A program made the translations under genes and the position numbers. A stretch of 64,000 nucleotides of DNA, from contig NZ_JAPEPC010000001.1 in assembly GCF_026340465.1 (NCBI RefSeq), forward strand, positions 5,275,001 to 5,339,000, read 5' to 3'. The notes beneath the pieces were generated by a model that did not search any database, was not told the DNA's origin, and saw only the letters and a list, made by a program, of their open reading frames with translations. Position 1 is the stretch's first letter. Every line of letters starts with the position of its first letter. The stretch is from Streptomyces sp. NBC_01306. GTDB taxonomy: Bacteria; Actinomycetota; Actinomycetes; Streptomycetales; Streptomycetaceae. This document shows, in pieces, positions 1 through 7,529 of the stretch.

Positions 1-491
1 AGCGGCAGCCGCGAGAGCTTCGCCTGGATCTCCTCGCGCATCCGGTACATGGCCTCGTTGATGATCCGGGCCGCGAGCCGGGTGGTGACGAGCATCAGCA
101 GACCCGCGCAGGCGAAGGCCGCCAGCGCGAGCAGCAGGATCTCTCCCACCTGGGTGAAGTCGATGCCCTTGCCCGGCGTGAAGTCCACACCGGAGAGCAT
201 GTCGGCCATCGCGCCCTGACCCCTGGCGTGCAGGCCCTTCAAGGCCTGCGCCTTGGTCGTGCCCGCGGGCAGCTGCCGGCCGATGATCCCGGCGAAGATC
301 AGGTCGGTCGCCCGGCCGAGGATCTTCGGCCCGACGACCGAGAGCGCGACGCTGCCGACGACGGCCAGCAGCATCGTGAACAGAGCGGCACGGTCCTGCG
401 CCAGCTGCCGCAGCAGCCGCTTGCCCGATCCCTTGAAGTCCATGGACTTCTGGGTCGGTCCTGCCATCATGCGTCCACCAGGACCGGCCAT
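1..491 (-). CDS. ABC exporter half-transporter, ATP-binding/permease protein (partial, N-terminal part)
   Basis: Only the first 163 codons are present; the gene runs off the left edge. The visible part is the start of a membrane domain: a basic N-terminus, a hydrophobic span reading AALFTMLLAVVGSVALSVVG at about residues 36-55, and a second long span LLLALAAFACAGLLMLV near 128. This is the usual opening of an exporter with fused permease and ATPase. Its ATG overlaps the TGA of the upstream half-transporter by one base (TGATG), so the two are translationally coupled and probably form a heterodimer. The ATPase domain and substrate cannot be judged from this window. Confidence 0.85.
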   Translation of the reverse strand, partial: MAGPGGRMMAGPTQKSMDFKGSGKRLLRQLAQDRAALFTMLLAVVGSVALSVVGPKILGRATDLIFAGIIGRQLPAGTTKAQALKGLHARGQGAMADMLSGVDFTPGKGIDFTQVGEILLLALAAFACAGLLMLVTTRLAARIINEAMYRMREEIQAKLSRLP

Positions 492-2224
492 CAGGCTGCC
501 TCCGCCTCGGTCAGCTGGGAGAGCACGATCTCCCGGTATGTCTCATTGCCGTCCATCAGCTCGTGGTGCCGGCCGGTCCCGACGACCTGGCCCTCGTCCA
601 TGACGACGATCCGGTCCGCGTCGCGGATGGTCGAGACGCGCTGGGCGACGATCACCACGGTCGACTCCGCCGTCTCGCGCCGCAGCGCGGTCCGCAGCGC
701 CGCGTCGGTCGCGTAGTCCAGCGCCGAGAACGAGTCGTCGAAGAGATAGATCTCCGGCCGTTGGACCAGCGTCCTGGCGATCGCCAGCCGCTGGCGCTGC
801 CCGCCGGAGACATTGGTGCCGCCCTGGGCGATCGGCGCGTTCAGCCCGCCTTCGAGCGCCTCGACGAACCCCTTGGCCTGCGCCACATCCAGCGCGTGCC
901 ACAGCTCATCGTCGGTCGCGTCCGGGTTCCCGTACCGCAGGTTCGTCGCGACGGTCCCGGAGAACAGATACGGCTTCTGCGGCACCAGGGACACGGTCTT
1001 CGCCAGCAGGACCGGGTCGAGTTCCCGTACGTCAGTGCCGTCCACCAGCACCGCGCCGCCCGTGGCGTCGAACAGCCGGGGTACGAGACCGAGCAGCGTC
1101 GACTTCCCGCTGCCGGTCGACCCGATCACCGCGGTCGTCTCACCGGGCAGCGCCTCCAGGGCGACCTCCCGCAGCACCGACGCCTCGGCGCCCGGGTACT
1201 TGAACCCGGCCCCGCGGATCTCCAGATGGCCGTGCCTGGCCAGCTCGGTGACGGGATTCAGCGGCGGCACCACGCTGGAGTCGGTGGAGAGGACCTCCTG
1301 GATCCGCTCGGCGCAGACCTCCGCGCGCGGCACCATCATGAACATGAAGGTGGCCATCATCACGGACATCACGATCTGCATCAGATAGGAGAGGAACGCG
1401 GTGAGCGCCCCGATCTGCATCGCGCCGCTGTCGATCCGGTGCGCGCCGAACCAGACCACCGCGATCGACGACACGTTCACCACGGTCATCACCGTCGGGA
1501 ACATCAGGGCCATCAGCCGCGCGGTCCCCAGCGAGACGTCGGTCAGTTCGGCGTTGGCGCCCTTGAAGCGCTCCTTCTCGTACGCGTCCTTCACGAAGGC
1601 GCGGATGACCCGGTTGCCGGTGATCTGCTCACGCAGCACCCGGTTCACCGTGTCGAGCCGGACCTGCATCTTCCGGAAGAGCGGCCGCATCCGCCGGACG
1701 ATCAGCGAGACCAGTACGAGCATGACCGGGACGACCGCGATCAGGACCAGCGAGAGCGGGACGTCCTGGCCGAGCGCCAGCACGATGGCGCCCACGCACA
1801 TGATCGGCGCCGAGGCCATCAGGGTGAACGACATCAGGACCAGCATCTGGATCTGCTGGACGTCATTGGTCGTCCGGGTGATGAGGGACGGGGCGCCGAA
1901 GTGCCCGACCTCGCGGGCCGAGAAGGACTGCACCCGGTCGAAGACACCGGCACGGATGTCCCGGCCGAGCGCGGACGCGGTCCGGGCGCCGAAGTAGACG
2001 GCGCCCCCGTTGCAGATCACCTGAACCACGCTGATGGCGATCATGAGACCGCCGTAGCTCAGGATGTAACCCGAGTCACCCTTCACGACACCGTTGTCGA
2101 TGATGTCCGCGTTGAGCGTCGGCAGATAGAGGGTGGCGCAGGTCTGGAGCAGCTGAAGCAGCGCCAGCAGGGCCATGGGTTTCTTGTACGGACGCAAATG
2201 GGTCCGCAGGAGCGATATGAGCAC
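491..2224 (-). CDS. ABC exporter half-transporter with degenerate catalytic site, ATP-binding/permease protein
   Basis: A 577-residue fused exporter subunit. Residues 1-320 form a six-helix membrane domain and about 340-577 the ATPase. Visible motifs are Walker A GSTGSGKST, signature VSGGQRQRLAIARTL and Walker B IYLFDDSFSALD. Two catalytic positions are altered: the Walker B glutamate is Asp (FDD) and the H-loop histidine is Gln (VVIVAQRVSTI). In known heterodimeric exporters such as TM287/288 one subunit carries this kind of degenerate site, so this gene is probably the non-catalytic partner of the overlapping downstream gene. Substrate is unknown; drug or lipid export is the usual role. It is the first gene of a two-gene operon. 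Confidence 0.9.
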   Translation of the reverse strand: MLISLLRTHLRPYKKPMALLALLQLLQTCATLYLPTLNADIIDNGVVKGDSGYILSYGGLMIAISVVQVICNGGAVYFGARTASALGRDIRAGVFDRVQSFSAREVGHFGAPSLITRTTNDVQQIQMLVLMSFTLMASAPIMCVGAIVLALGQDVPLSLVLIAVVPVMLVLVSLIVRRMRPLFRKMQVRLDTVNRVLREQITGNRVIRAFVKDAYEKERFKGANAELTDVSLGTARLMALMFPTVMTVVNVSSIAVVWFGAHRIDSGAMQIGALTAFLSYLMQIVMSVMMATFMFMMVPRAEVCAERIQEVLSTDSSVVPPLNPVTELARHGHLEIRGAGFKYPGAEASVLREVALEALPGETTAVIGSTGSGKSTLLGLVPRLFDATGGAVLVDGTDVRELDPVLLAKTVSLVPQKPYLFSGTVATNLRYGNPDATDDELWHALDVAQAKGFVEALEGGLNAPIAQGGTNVSGGQRQRLAIARTLVQRPEIYLFDDSFSALDYATDAALRTALRRETAESTVVIVAQRVSTIRDADRIVVMDEGQVVGTGRHHELMDGNETYREIVLSQLTEAEAA

Positions 2225-2400
2225 GTGCGTCTCTCGGGTCGGCGGTCCGGCGGGGCTTCCGGCAGGGCAGGTGAAGGCAGGGACGGTGTCCGGCCGTCCC
2301 AGTTTCCGGTACCGCGCAACCTGATACGAACCGTTTTCCTCAAACAGGGGTCAAGAAGGGGAAGGGGAAGGGGGTCAGGAACGAGGTCGGGACACAGCCG

Positions 2401-3882
2401 TCAGGACGGCGTGCCGAACGCTCCGGGATGGATCTGGTCACGCGTCGCCGCGTACTGCTTACGCACGGCCTGCCCCACCGCGAGCCCGTCGCCCGGTTCG
2501 AGTACCTGCGCCGCCGCGCCCTGCCAGGCGGGCGGGGTCTGCGGATCCAGCGTGCCCTCGGAAACACCGAGTGCCCAGGCCGCCTGCCGGGCGGCACCGA
2601 CCGCCGCGTAGTCGGCGGGCTGCGGGACGACGACCTGTGCCCCGAAGATGCCGGGGGCGGCGGCCTGGACGGCGGGCAGTTCGGCGGCGGCGCCCAGCAG
2701 GAACACCCGGCGCACCTCGACGCCGCGGTCCCGCAGTACGTCCATGGCGTCCGCCAGCGAGCAGAGCATTCCTTCGAAGGCTGCCCGCGCCACATGCTCG
2801 CGCTTCATCGATTCGCGGCGCAGCCCGGACAGGGTGCCCGCGGTGTGCGGCAGCTGCGGGGTGCGCTCGCCCTCCAGATACGGCAGGAGCACCACCCCGG
2901 ACGCGCCCGGGGTGGAGGTCAGCGCGAGTGCCGACAGGGCCTCAAGATCCTCGGCGCCGAGGAGCTCGGCGGTGCCGCGCAGCGCCCGTACGGCGTTGAG
3001 TGTGTGCACCACCGGCAGATGCATCCCGGTGGCGTCGGCGAACGAGGTGATCATCCCGGACGGGTCGGACAGCGCCTCGTGGTGCACGGCCATCACCGAA
3101 CCCGACGCACCGAGCGACACGACCACGTCGCCGGCGGAGACCCCCAGTCCGAAGGCGGCGGCCATCGTCTCGCCGGTGCCGGCCGAGATCAGCAGCCCCT
3201 CGGGGGTGGTCCCCGCGGAGTCGGACGGGCCGAGCACCTCCGGCAGCGCGGCCGGGTGCCCGAGGGCCAGCTCCACCAGATCGGGGCGGTAGGCGCCGGT
3301 CGCAGCCGACCAGTAGCCGGTGCCCGACGCGGCGCCCCGGTCGGTGATCCGCCGGGCGGGCCGCCCGAGCAGCTGCCACACGAGCCAGTCGTGCGGCTGG
3401 AGCAGCGCGGCGATCTTCGCGGCCGCCTCCGGCTCCTGCCGCGCCAGCCAGCGCAGCTTCGACACCGGCTGCGCGGCCTGCGGTACGGAGCCGACCGCCT
3501 CGGCCCACGCGGACCGGCCGCCGAACGAATCGATCAGATCCGCCGCGGCGACCTGCGCCCGCTTGTCGTTGCCGATCAGCGCGGGCCGTACGAGATTGCC
3601 CTGCCGGTCCAGCGGCACCAGGCCGTGCTGCTGGGCGGACACGCCGATGGCCTGCACGCCTTCCAGCAGCCCGCCGGACGCGGCCTCACCGAGCGAGAGC
3701 AGCCAGCTCTGCGGATCGGCTTCGTGCTTGCCGGCCGCATTGGCGCTGTTGGTGCTCTCACCCGCCCCGTCCGTCTGTGGATGGGGCGCATACCCCTGGC
3801 GCAGCACGGCACCTGTGTCCGTGTCGCACACGACGATGCGCGTGAAGGCGGCTGAGCTGTCAAGACCGGCGACTATCCCCAT
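2401..3882 (-). CDS. FGGY-family carbohydrate kinase (xylulokinase-like)
   Basis: A 493-residue sugar kinase of the usual FGGY length. The N-terminal phosphate loop reads AGLDSSAAFTRIVV (residues 5-18). The region SAQQHGLVPLDRQG followed by GNDKRA carries the catalytic-Asp neighbourhood typical of xylulokinases. The C-terminal domain has the second nucleotide loop ISAGTGETMAAAFG and VVSLGASG. The family phosphorylates a ketose or polyol with ATP in the cytoplasm. No pentose isomerase or transporter is adjacent, so D-xylulose as substrate is an inference from similarity only. It stands alone between the ABC exporter operon and a YtxH-like gene on the same strand. Confidence 0.8.
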   Translation of the reverse strand: MGIVAGLDSSAAFTRIVVCDTDTGAVLRQGYAPHPQTDGAGESTNSANAAGKHEADPQSWLLSLGEAASGGLLEGVQAIGVSAQQHGLVPLDRQGNLVRPALIGNDKRAQVAAADLIDSFGGRSAWAEAVGSVPQAAQPVSKLRWLARQEPEAAAKIAALLQPHDWLVWQLLGRPARRITDRGAASGTGYWSAATGAYRPDLVELALGHPAALPEVLGPSDSAGTTPEGLLISAGTGETMAAAFGLGVSAGDVVVSLGASGSVMAVHHEALSDPSGMITSFADATGMHLPVVHTLNAVRALRGTAELLGAEDLEALSALALTSTPGASGVVLLPYLEGERTPQLPHTAGTLSGLRRESMKREHVARAAFEGMLCSLADAMDVLRDRGVEVRRVFLLGAAAELPAVQAAAPGIFGAQVVVPQPADYAAVGAARQAAWALGVSEGTLDPQTPPAWQGAAAQVLEPGDGLAVGQAVRKQYAATRDQIHPGAFGTPS

Positions 3883-3911
3883 ACGGCCCGATTGTGCCGC
3901 ACGCCGGAACG

Positions 3912-4211
3912 TCAGGTGTTGCTGGTGCCCCAGTCGTCCTCGACAGCCCCGTTCCGCTCCCGCAGCGAACGGACCCGGTGGGCCACCGCGTCGGGCATCC
4001 TGTCGCCCATCTTCGCGCTCACGGTGTGGAGCGCCTTGCCCGCGACATCCCGCCCGTTCTGCGCGGCGGCCTCGGCCGCGTTGCGTACGGCCGGGTTCTC
4101 CGCGACCTGGCGGGCGGACTTCTTCAACTGCTCGTAACGCTCCCGACCGGCACGTGTGCCGATCACATAACCGAGAGCGAGTCCCACGACGAACGTCAGC
4201 TTGTACCGCAT
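3912..4211 (-). CDS. YtxH-like small membrane-associated protein
   Basis: A 99-residue protein starting MRYKLTFVVGLALGYVIGTRAGRER. One short N-terminal hydrophobic segment (about residues 4-20) with a GxxxG-like pattern is followed by a basic, helical, soluble tail (EQLKKSARQVAENPAVRN). This layout matches YtxH-domain proteins of actinobacteria, whose role is not well defined. The ATG at 4211 was chosen over an upstream start because GGGAAGG lies eight bases before it and because the upstream extension would run into the tRNA promoter region. It ends 29 bases before the sugar kinase start and may be co-transcribed with it. Confidence 0.75.
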   Translation of the reverse strand: MRYKLTFVVGLALGYVIGTRAGRERYEQLKKSARQVAENPAVRNAAEAAAQNGRDVAGKALHTVSAKMGDRMPDAVAHRVRSLRERNGAVEDDWGTSNT

Positions 4212-4378
4212 GGCTGCCTTCCCTTGTGCCGGTGCTGCCCGCCTACCCGGCCGGCACGTGATCACCCGGGGCGGAACCGATTGGCGGAGCACCCCCCTGC
4301 TTGCGCTAATGTATGTGTCGCAGCGAGCACACGCCCCCCGGGAACGATTCGGTGGGTACGTTCGGTGCACAGCAGCAA

Positions 4379-4451
4379 TCCCCTGTAGCTCAATTGGCAG
4401 AGCAGCCGGCTGTTAACCGGCAGGTTACTGGTTCGAGTCCAGTCGGGGGAG
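4379..4451 (+). tRNA. tRNA-Asn (GTT)
   Basis: A 73-base cloverleaf. Acceptor TCCCCTG (4379-4385) pairs with CGGGGGA (4444-4450), with discriminator G at 4451. The anticodon arm is GCCGG-CTGTTAA-CCGGC, giving anticodon GTT, and the T arm contains GGTTCGAGTCC. The 3' CCA is not encoded. A possible -10 element TAATGT lies at 4307-4312 upstream; no convincing -35 was seen. Confidence 0.97.
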
Positions 4452-4456
4452 CGCGG

Positions 4457-4529
4457 TCCCCTGTAGCTCAATTGGCAGAGCATTCGGCTGTTAACCGGAG
4501 GGTTACTGGTTCGAGTCCAGTCGGGGGAG
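4457..4529 (+). tRNA. tRNA-Asn (GTT), second copy
   Basis: A second 73-base tRNA-Asn five bases after the first. Acceptor and T arms are identical to the first copy; the anticodon stem differs (TTCGG against CCGGA, containing a G-T wobble pair). Anticodon is GTT and CCA is not encoded. The pair looks like a tandem duplication transcribed as one unit and ended by the terminator at 4541. Confidence 0.97.
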
Positions 4530-4540
4530 CATGACGGAAG

Positions 4541-4565
4541 AGGGCCCCTCAGGGGGCCCTTTTTC
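4541..4565 (+). terminator. Intrinsic terminator after the tRNA-Asn pair
   Basis: A stem of eight perfect pairs, AGGGCCCC (4541-4548) with GGGGCCCT (4553-4560), has a four-base loop and is followed directly by TTTT. It lies 12 bases after the second tRNA-Asn. Confidence 0.9.
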
Positions 4566-4719
4566 ATGCTGTTTTCTTGCTGTTTTCCGCCGGGGTGGAA
4601 CCGCCCCGTCCACGGCGCAGTCCTCATGGTCAGCGAAGCCGACCATCCGAGGCAGGAGATCGTATGAGCGGCTATGCTGCGGCAGACGGCGCGTACACGT
4701 GTACGCGCCACGCCGTAAT

Positions 4720-4793
4720 GGGGCGGTAGCTCAGCCGGTTAGAGCAGCGGACTCATAATCCGTCGGCCGTGGGTTCGAGTCCCACCCGCCCCA
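4720..4793 (+). tRNA. tRNA with CAT anticodon (elongator Met or Ile2)
   Basis: A 74-base cloverleaf. Acceptor GGGGCGG (4720-4726) pairs with CCGCCCC (4786-4792), with discriminator A at 4793. The anticodon loop is CTCATAA, so the anticodon is CAT. The initiator tRNA is excluded because the first acceptor pair is intact and the three-GC anticodon stem is absent. Whether this is elongator methionine or the lysidine-modified isoleucine tRNA cannot be settled by eye. CCA is not encoded. Confidence 0.93.
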
Positions 4794-4834
4794 CACAGGG
4801 TTCGTCTAGGAGAACCGTTTCTACCTGGGCGAAT

Positions 4835-4880
4835 GTGTGAAGGGGGGTCACCACGCCAGCGTGGTGACCCCCCTTCACAC
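4835..4880. terminator. 46-base perfect inverted repeat downstream of the CAT tRNA
   Basis: Arms 4835-4856 and 4859-4880 are exact reverse complements of 22 bases each, separated by CA. It starts 41 bases after the tRNA and has no T tract on either side. It is probably a factor-independent-like terminator of the high-GC type, but could also be a protein-binding palindrome or the end of a lost element. Confidence 0.6.
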
Positions 4881-5257
4881 GTCCGGACCAAGATCCAGGG
4901 GACACACAGGGGACGCGGGGACGGTTCAGGCGACAGAAGCGCCTCACACCGCTTTGCGACGCCCGTTCGGAGCCCTGCGGGTGGTGCGGGATGTTGCCGG
5001 AGGCGGGCCGGTCGGCAGCACTGCCCGGTTCACCATCGACGTCGTCGCCGTGGACCCCAAAAGATCCCGAACCTGCCGACAGAGAATCGGGCGACCTCCG
5101 GCCCACCCGCCCCCTGCGCCGCACGTGTCCTCCGAGGTGCTGGGCGTAGCGCCGGAGGCTGGGCAGATCGGTAGTGCAGGTGGCCGCTTCGATCAGGTCG
5201 GAGCAATTGTGCAAGAGTCGTGGATCAACCGATCCGCGGTGGGGTACGTGGGCGTGA
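4881..5257. other. Gene-poor scar region downstream of the tRNA
   Basis: No open frame here shows convincing codon use. On the minus strand a frame ending near the tRNA begins with residues resembling a degraded protein end (LPSLRRYAQHLGGH at about 5130-5180), but continues into low-quality sequence and then antisense tRNA. The position directly after a tRNA gene, next to a transposase-like fragment, suggests an old mobile-element remnant. No att duplication of the tRNA 3' end was found nearby. Confidence 0.35.
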
Positions 5258-5995
5258 TCAATAGAGGAAGGGCGGGCTGGGTAGCGCCCTGTAGTCCTCC
5301 ACGGCGAGGTCGTTGCCCGGGGAGCGTCCCATCAGCCAGCTCAGGAGCGAGCTTTCTGCACCGTGGATCTCTGGTGCTGGCTGATCATCGCTGATGCGAT
5401 ACCAGGTGTCGGTGTCCGTGGCGTGCAACCGCATGGCAGGGGCATTCTCACGTGCGCTGAACGACTTGACTACCCGGTCCAGCATGTCGTGGACGAAGTG
5501 GGATGGCCACTGCACAGGGGTGTAGCCGGCGTTCAAGTCGACGTGGTGGACCAACACCTCGCACAGCCTGGAATCAGCGGCCCGTGCCGCAGGTAGTTCC
5601 TGACCTCGAGTCCAGCGGACCTTTCGATTCCACGCCTCGGTCGTCATCCGCCGATACTGTGCGGCGAACTGGGCGGCGCTGTCACGCAGGTCCGCCACGA
5701 GCGCATCGGCGCTGCGGCCCGCCCCATTCTCGATCTCCTCGTCCCTGGCGGTCAGGCTCGGGTACTCCGATGTCTCCACGCCGGTCCGAGCCCACATGAG
5801 CAGTCGATGGCCTCCGTCGGCGTTGCGGGCAAGGTGGGTCAAGACGTGTCCGCGGGACCAGTTCGGCAGCAGCGACGGCGCGCGTACGTCGCTTTCGGCG
5901 AACCGGGATGCTGTTTGCAGCAGATGCTCGGTGGCGGCATCGATCTGTTCCAGGACGGCAACGGGGTCGAAGTCGGCGGGGGTATCGGTTGTCAC
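5258..5995 (-). CDS. Maleylpyruvate isomerase-like (mycothiol-dependent, DinB-fold) protein
   Basis: A 245-residue protein of the MDMPI family. The N-terminal four-helix part contains LPNWSRGHVLTHLARNADG (about residues 44-62), where the histidines match the metal site of mycothiol-dependent maleylpyruvate isomerases, and a later RLCEVLVHHVDLNAGY segment supplies a further HH pair. Such enzymes use mycothiol as cofactor or carry out related thiol transfers in the cytoplasm; the exact substrate is not predictable. The GTG start at 5995 has an ideal GGAGGTGG site seven bases upstream. The start overlaps the TGA of the short upstream frame (GTGA), which implies coupled translation. Confidence 0.8.
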   Translation of the reverse strand: MTTDTPADFDPVAVLEQIDAATEHLLQTASRFAESDVRAPSLLPNWSRGHVLTHLARNADGGHRLLMWARTGVETSEYPSLTARDEEIENGAGRSADALVADLRDSAAQFAAQYRRMTTEAWNRKVRWTRGQELPAARAADSRLCEVLVHHVDLNAGYTPVQWPSHFVHDMLDRVVKSFSARENAPAMRLHATDTDTWYRISDDQPAPEIHGAESSLLSWLMGRSPGNDLAVEDYRALPSPPFLY

Positions 5996-6129
5996 GCTGC
6001 CACCTCCTGGGGCTGATCGACCAGGATTCCTCGTTCGAAGCGGGCGCCGGCGTGGACGAGAGGCACAGGGCGGGCTCCGCTGACGGCCCGCCAGCGGGTC
6101 TGGGCGGACTCGACGAGTTTGCTGAGCAT
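5992..6129 (-). pseudogene. Short frame resembling a transposase C-terminal tail
   Basis: A 45-codon frame (ATG at 6129) reading KLVESAQTRWRAVSGA then VPLVHAGARFERGILV. From memory this resembles the C-terminal tail of actinobacterial transposases, but the family is not certain and no catalytic part is present. The frame is open only 18 codons further upstream. GGGAAGG lies before the ATG, so it may still be translated. It overlaps the MDMPI-like gene by four bases and so may now act as its leader cistron. Confidence 0.45.
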
Positions 6130-6475
6130 GAGCACGCCTTCCCAACCGACGGTGCAACGTCGGTCTACTCGGTGACCTATCGATCACTCGGGAAGGTACG
6201 CCCTTTCACGTCCCAGCCCGAGGCTGATCCACGGGTCTTGAGCCTTGCTCATCAGGTCGGCAACTGGTCGCCCGGAGGTGAGCGACCGTGTGTCCGAAGG
6301 CATGCACATGGCCGGAGAGTGCCGTCAGTTCGGGGCAGTTGGCCAGAGCCCCCTATCCGTACGCGAGGGCGTCATCCCCTCCTCCGCACTCACAATCGCA
6401 CTCCCGCCGGAACCCGTTCTCCACTGGCCGACTGATCGGCTCCCGGCGGGATGTGATGTTGCATCAGATGTGGAA
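6130..6475. other. Non-coding stretch between the transposase-like tail and the XRE regulator gene
   Basis: No frame here has a supported start and family signature, and base composition is slightly less GC-rich than the neighbouring genes. It would contain the promoter for the MDMPI-like operon. I see no strong repeat or hairpin in it. Confidence 0.4.
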
Positions 6476-7318
6476 CTACCGCTCTCCGGCGGACTGCCCG
6501 CGGCGAGTGGCGTGCAGGCTTCCGAGCAGGGTGAGCGCCCGGGCGTCGGCGCTTCCCGGTTCGGCGTGGTAGATGACCAGCAGTTGTCCCGGCGCTCCGC
6601 GGACATCGAAGGACTGGTAGGTGAGCGAGAGGGGCCCTACGTCGGGATGGTGGAGTTCCTGGGCGTCCTGAGTCTTTCCGTAGACGGTGTGTGATGCCCA
6701 GAGTGCGGCGAAGTCCTCGCTCGCCCTGGTCAGGGAGCCGATCAGCTCGTACAGACGCGGATAGTGGGGGCTGAGGCCCGTGGCGTGGCGCAGCCCGGCG
6801 ACAATCGCCTCGGCCGATCTGTCCCAGGGGGTGAAGAATCCCCGTGCCGCTGGGTCGAGGAACGTCATGCGGGCGAGGTTGTCCACGGCTTCGAACGGGG
6901 AGAACAGCGCTTCGGCCAGGGCGTTGGCCGCCAGGAAGTCCTTCGCCGGGTTCAGGACGAACGCCGGGGCGTTCGTGTAGCCGTCGAGCAGTTGTCTCAG
7001 CGGTGTACCGACCGCTTCCCCCGGCAGGTCCCGGTTGTCGTCCCGTACCGCGCCTGCCAGCCGGTAGAGGTGCTCGCGCGCCGTGTCGTCCATGCGCAGG
7101 GCGCCGCTGATCGCGTCGAGGATCTGCGGGGAGGGGCTGCGCTCGCGGCCCTGTTCCAGCCGGGCGTAGTAGTCGCTGTTCATTCCGGCCAGGACGGCGA
7201 CCTCCTCCCGTCGCAGCCCCGCCACCCGGCGCGGGCCGTAGGAGGCGAGGCCGACGTCACCGGGTTGCAGGCGTGCACGGTGGGCGCGCAGGAAATCTCC
7301 GAGATCGTTGCTGGTCAC
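6476..7318 (-). CDS. XRE-family transcriptional regulator with MmyB-like ligand domain
   Basis: A 280-residue regulator. Residues 6-80 form a Cro/C1-type helix-turn-helix (RRVAGLRREEVAVLAGMNSD, then YYARLEQGRERSPSPQIL). Residues 105-270 match the MmyB-like PAS-fold ligand-binding domain (APAFVLNPAKDFLAANALAE). In Streptomyces such proteins typically sit divergent to, and repress or activate, an adjacent SDR gene, exactly as seen here. The intergenic gap holds a 27-base near-perfect palindrome 30 bases before this start, the obvious candidate operator. The ligand may be a fatty acid or small metabolite, as proposed for the family. Confidence 0.9.
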   Translation of the reverse strand: MTSNDLGDFLRAHRARLQPGDVGLASYGPRRVAGLRREEVAVLAGMNSDYYARLEQGRERSPSPQILDAISGALRMDDTAREHLYRLAGAVRDDNRDLPGEAVGTPLRQLLDGYTNAPAFVLNPAKDFLAANALAEALFSPFEAVDNLARMTFLDPAARGFFTPWDRSAEAIVAGLRHATGLSPHYPRLYELIGSLTRASEDFAALWASHTVYGKTQDAQELHHPDVGPLSLTYQSFDVRGAPGQLLVIYHAEPGSADARALTLLGSLHATRRGQSAGER

Positions 7319-7347
7319 CAGCCCAGGCTAGGCCGCCCCGTGGTGGC

Positions 7348-7374
7348 GTGCCTGGGTACGCCGTACCCCGGCAC
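7348..7374. promoter_or_regulatory. Palindromic operator candidate between XRE regulator and SDR gene
   Basis: Arms GTGCCTGGGTAC (7348-7359) and GTACCCCGGCAC (7363-7374) match at 11 of 12 positions around a GCC centre. The site lies 30 bases before the regulator start and 156 bases before the SDR start, so one bound dimer could control both directions. Confidence 0.65.
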
Positions 7375-7529
7375 AGCCTGTCCTGGCTCCCGCCTCCGCC
7401 GCGGCAGAGGCTTGCCCGCAGACACCTGCGAATGAATGAAGGGGAGCGTGGTGAGCCGGGAGTCGGAAGCACCGGCCGCTACGGCGTGCTCTTCCACCAG
7501 CACCTCGCCCTGCACAAGGAGGACCAGGC

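Noticed and set aside
563..2611. 682-codon plus-strand frame opposite the ABC exporter
   Set aside because: Composition is His/Asp/Arg-rich with no domain, and the opposite strand encodes a clear ABC transporter.
4313..4534. Plus-strand frame containing SPVAQLAEQPAVNRQVTGSS twice
   Set aside because: It is a translation through the two tRNA-Asn genes; the internal repeat is the tRNA duplication.
4753..5214. Minus-strand open frame of 153 codons ending in GRVGLEPTADGL
   Set aside because: The last part is the antisense of the CAT tRNA, a well-known source of false protein annotations, and the rest has no coding character.
4720..7000. Integrative element with tRNA attachment site
   Set aside because: No integrase gene and no second copy of the tRNA 3' end were found, so only a remnant is suggested.
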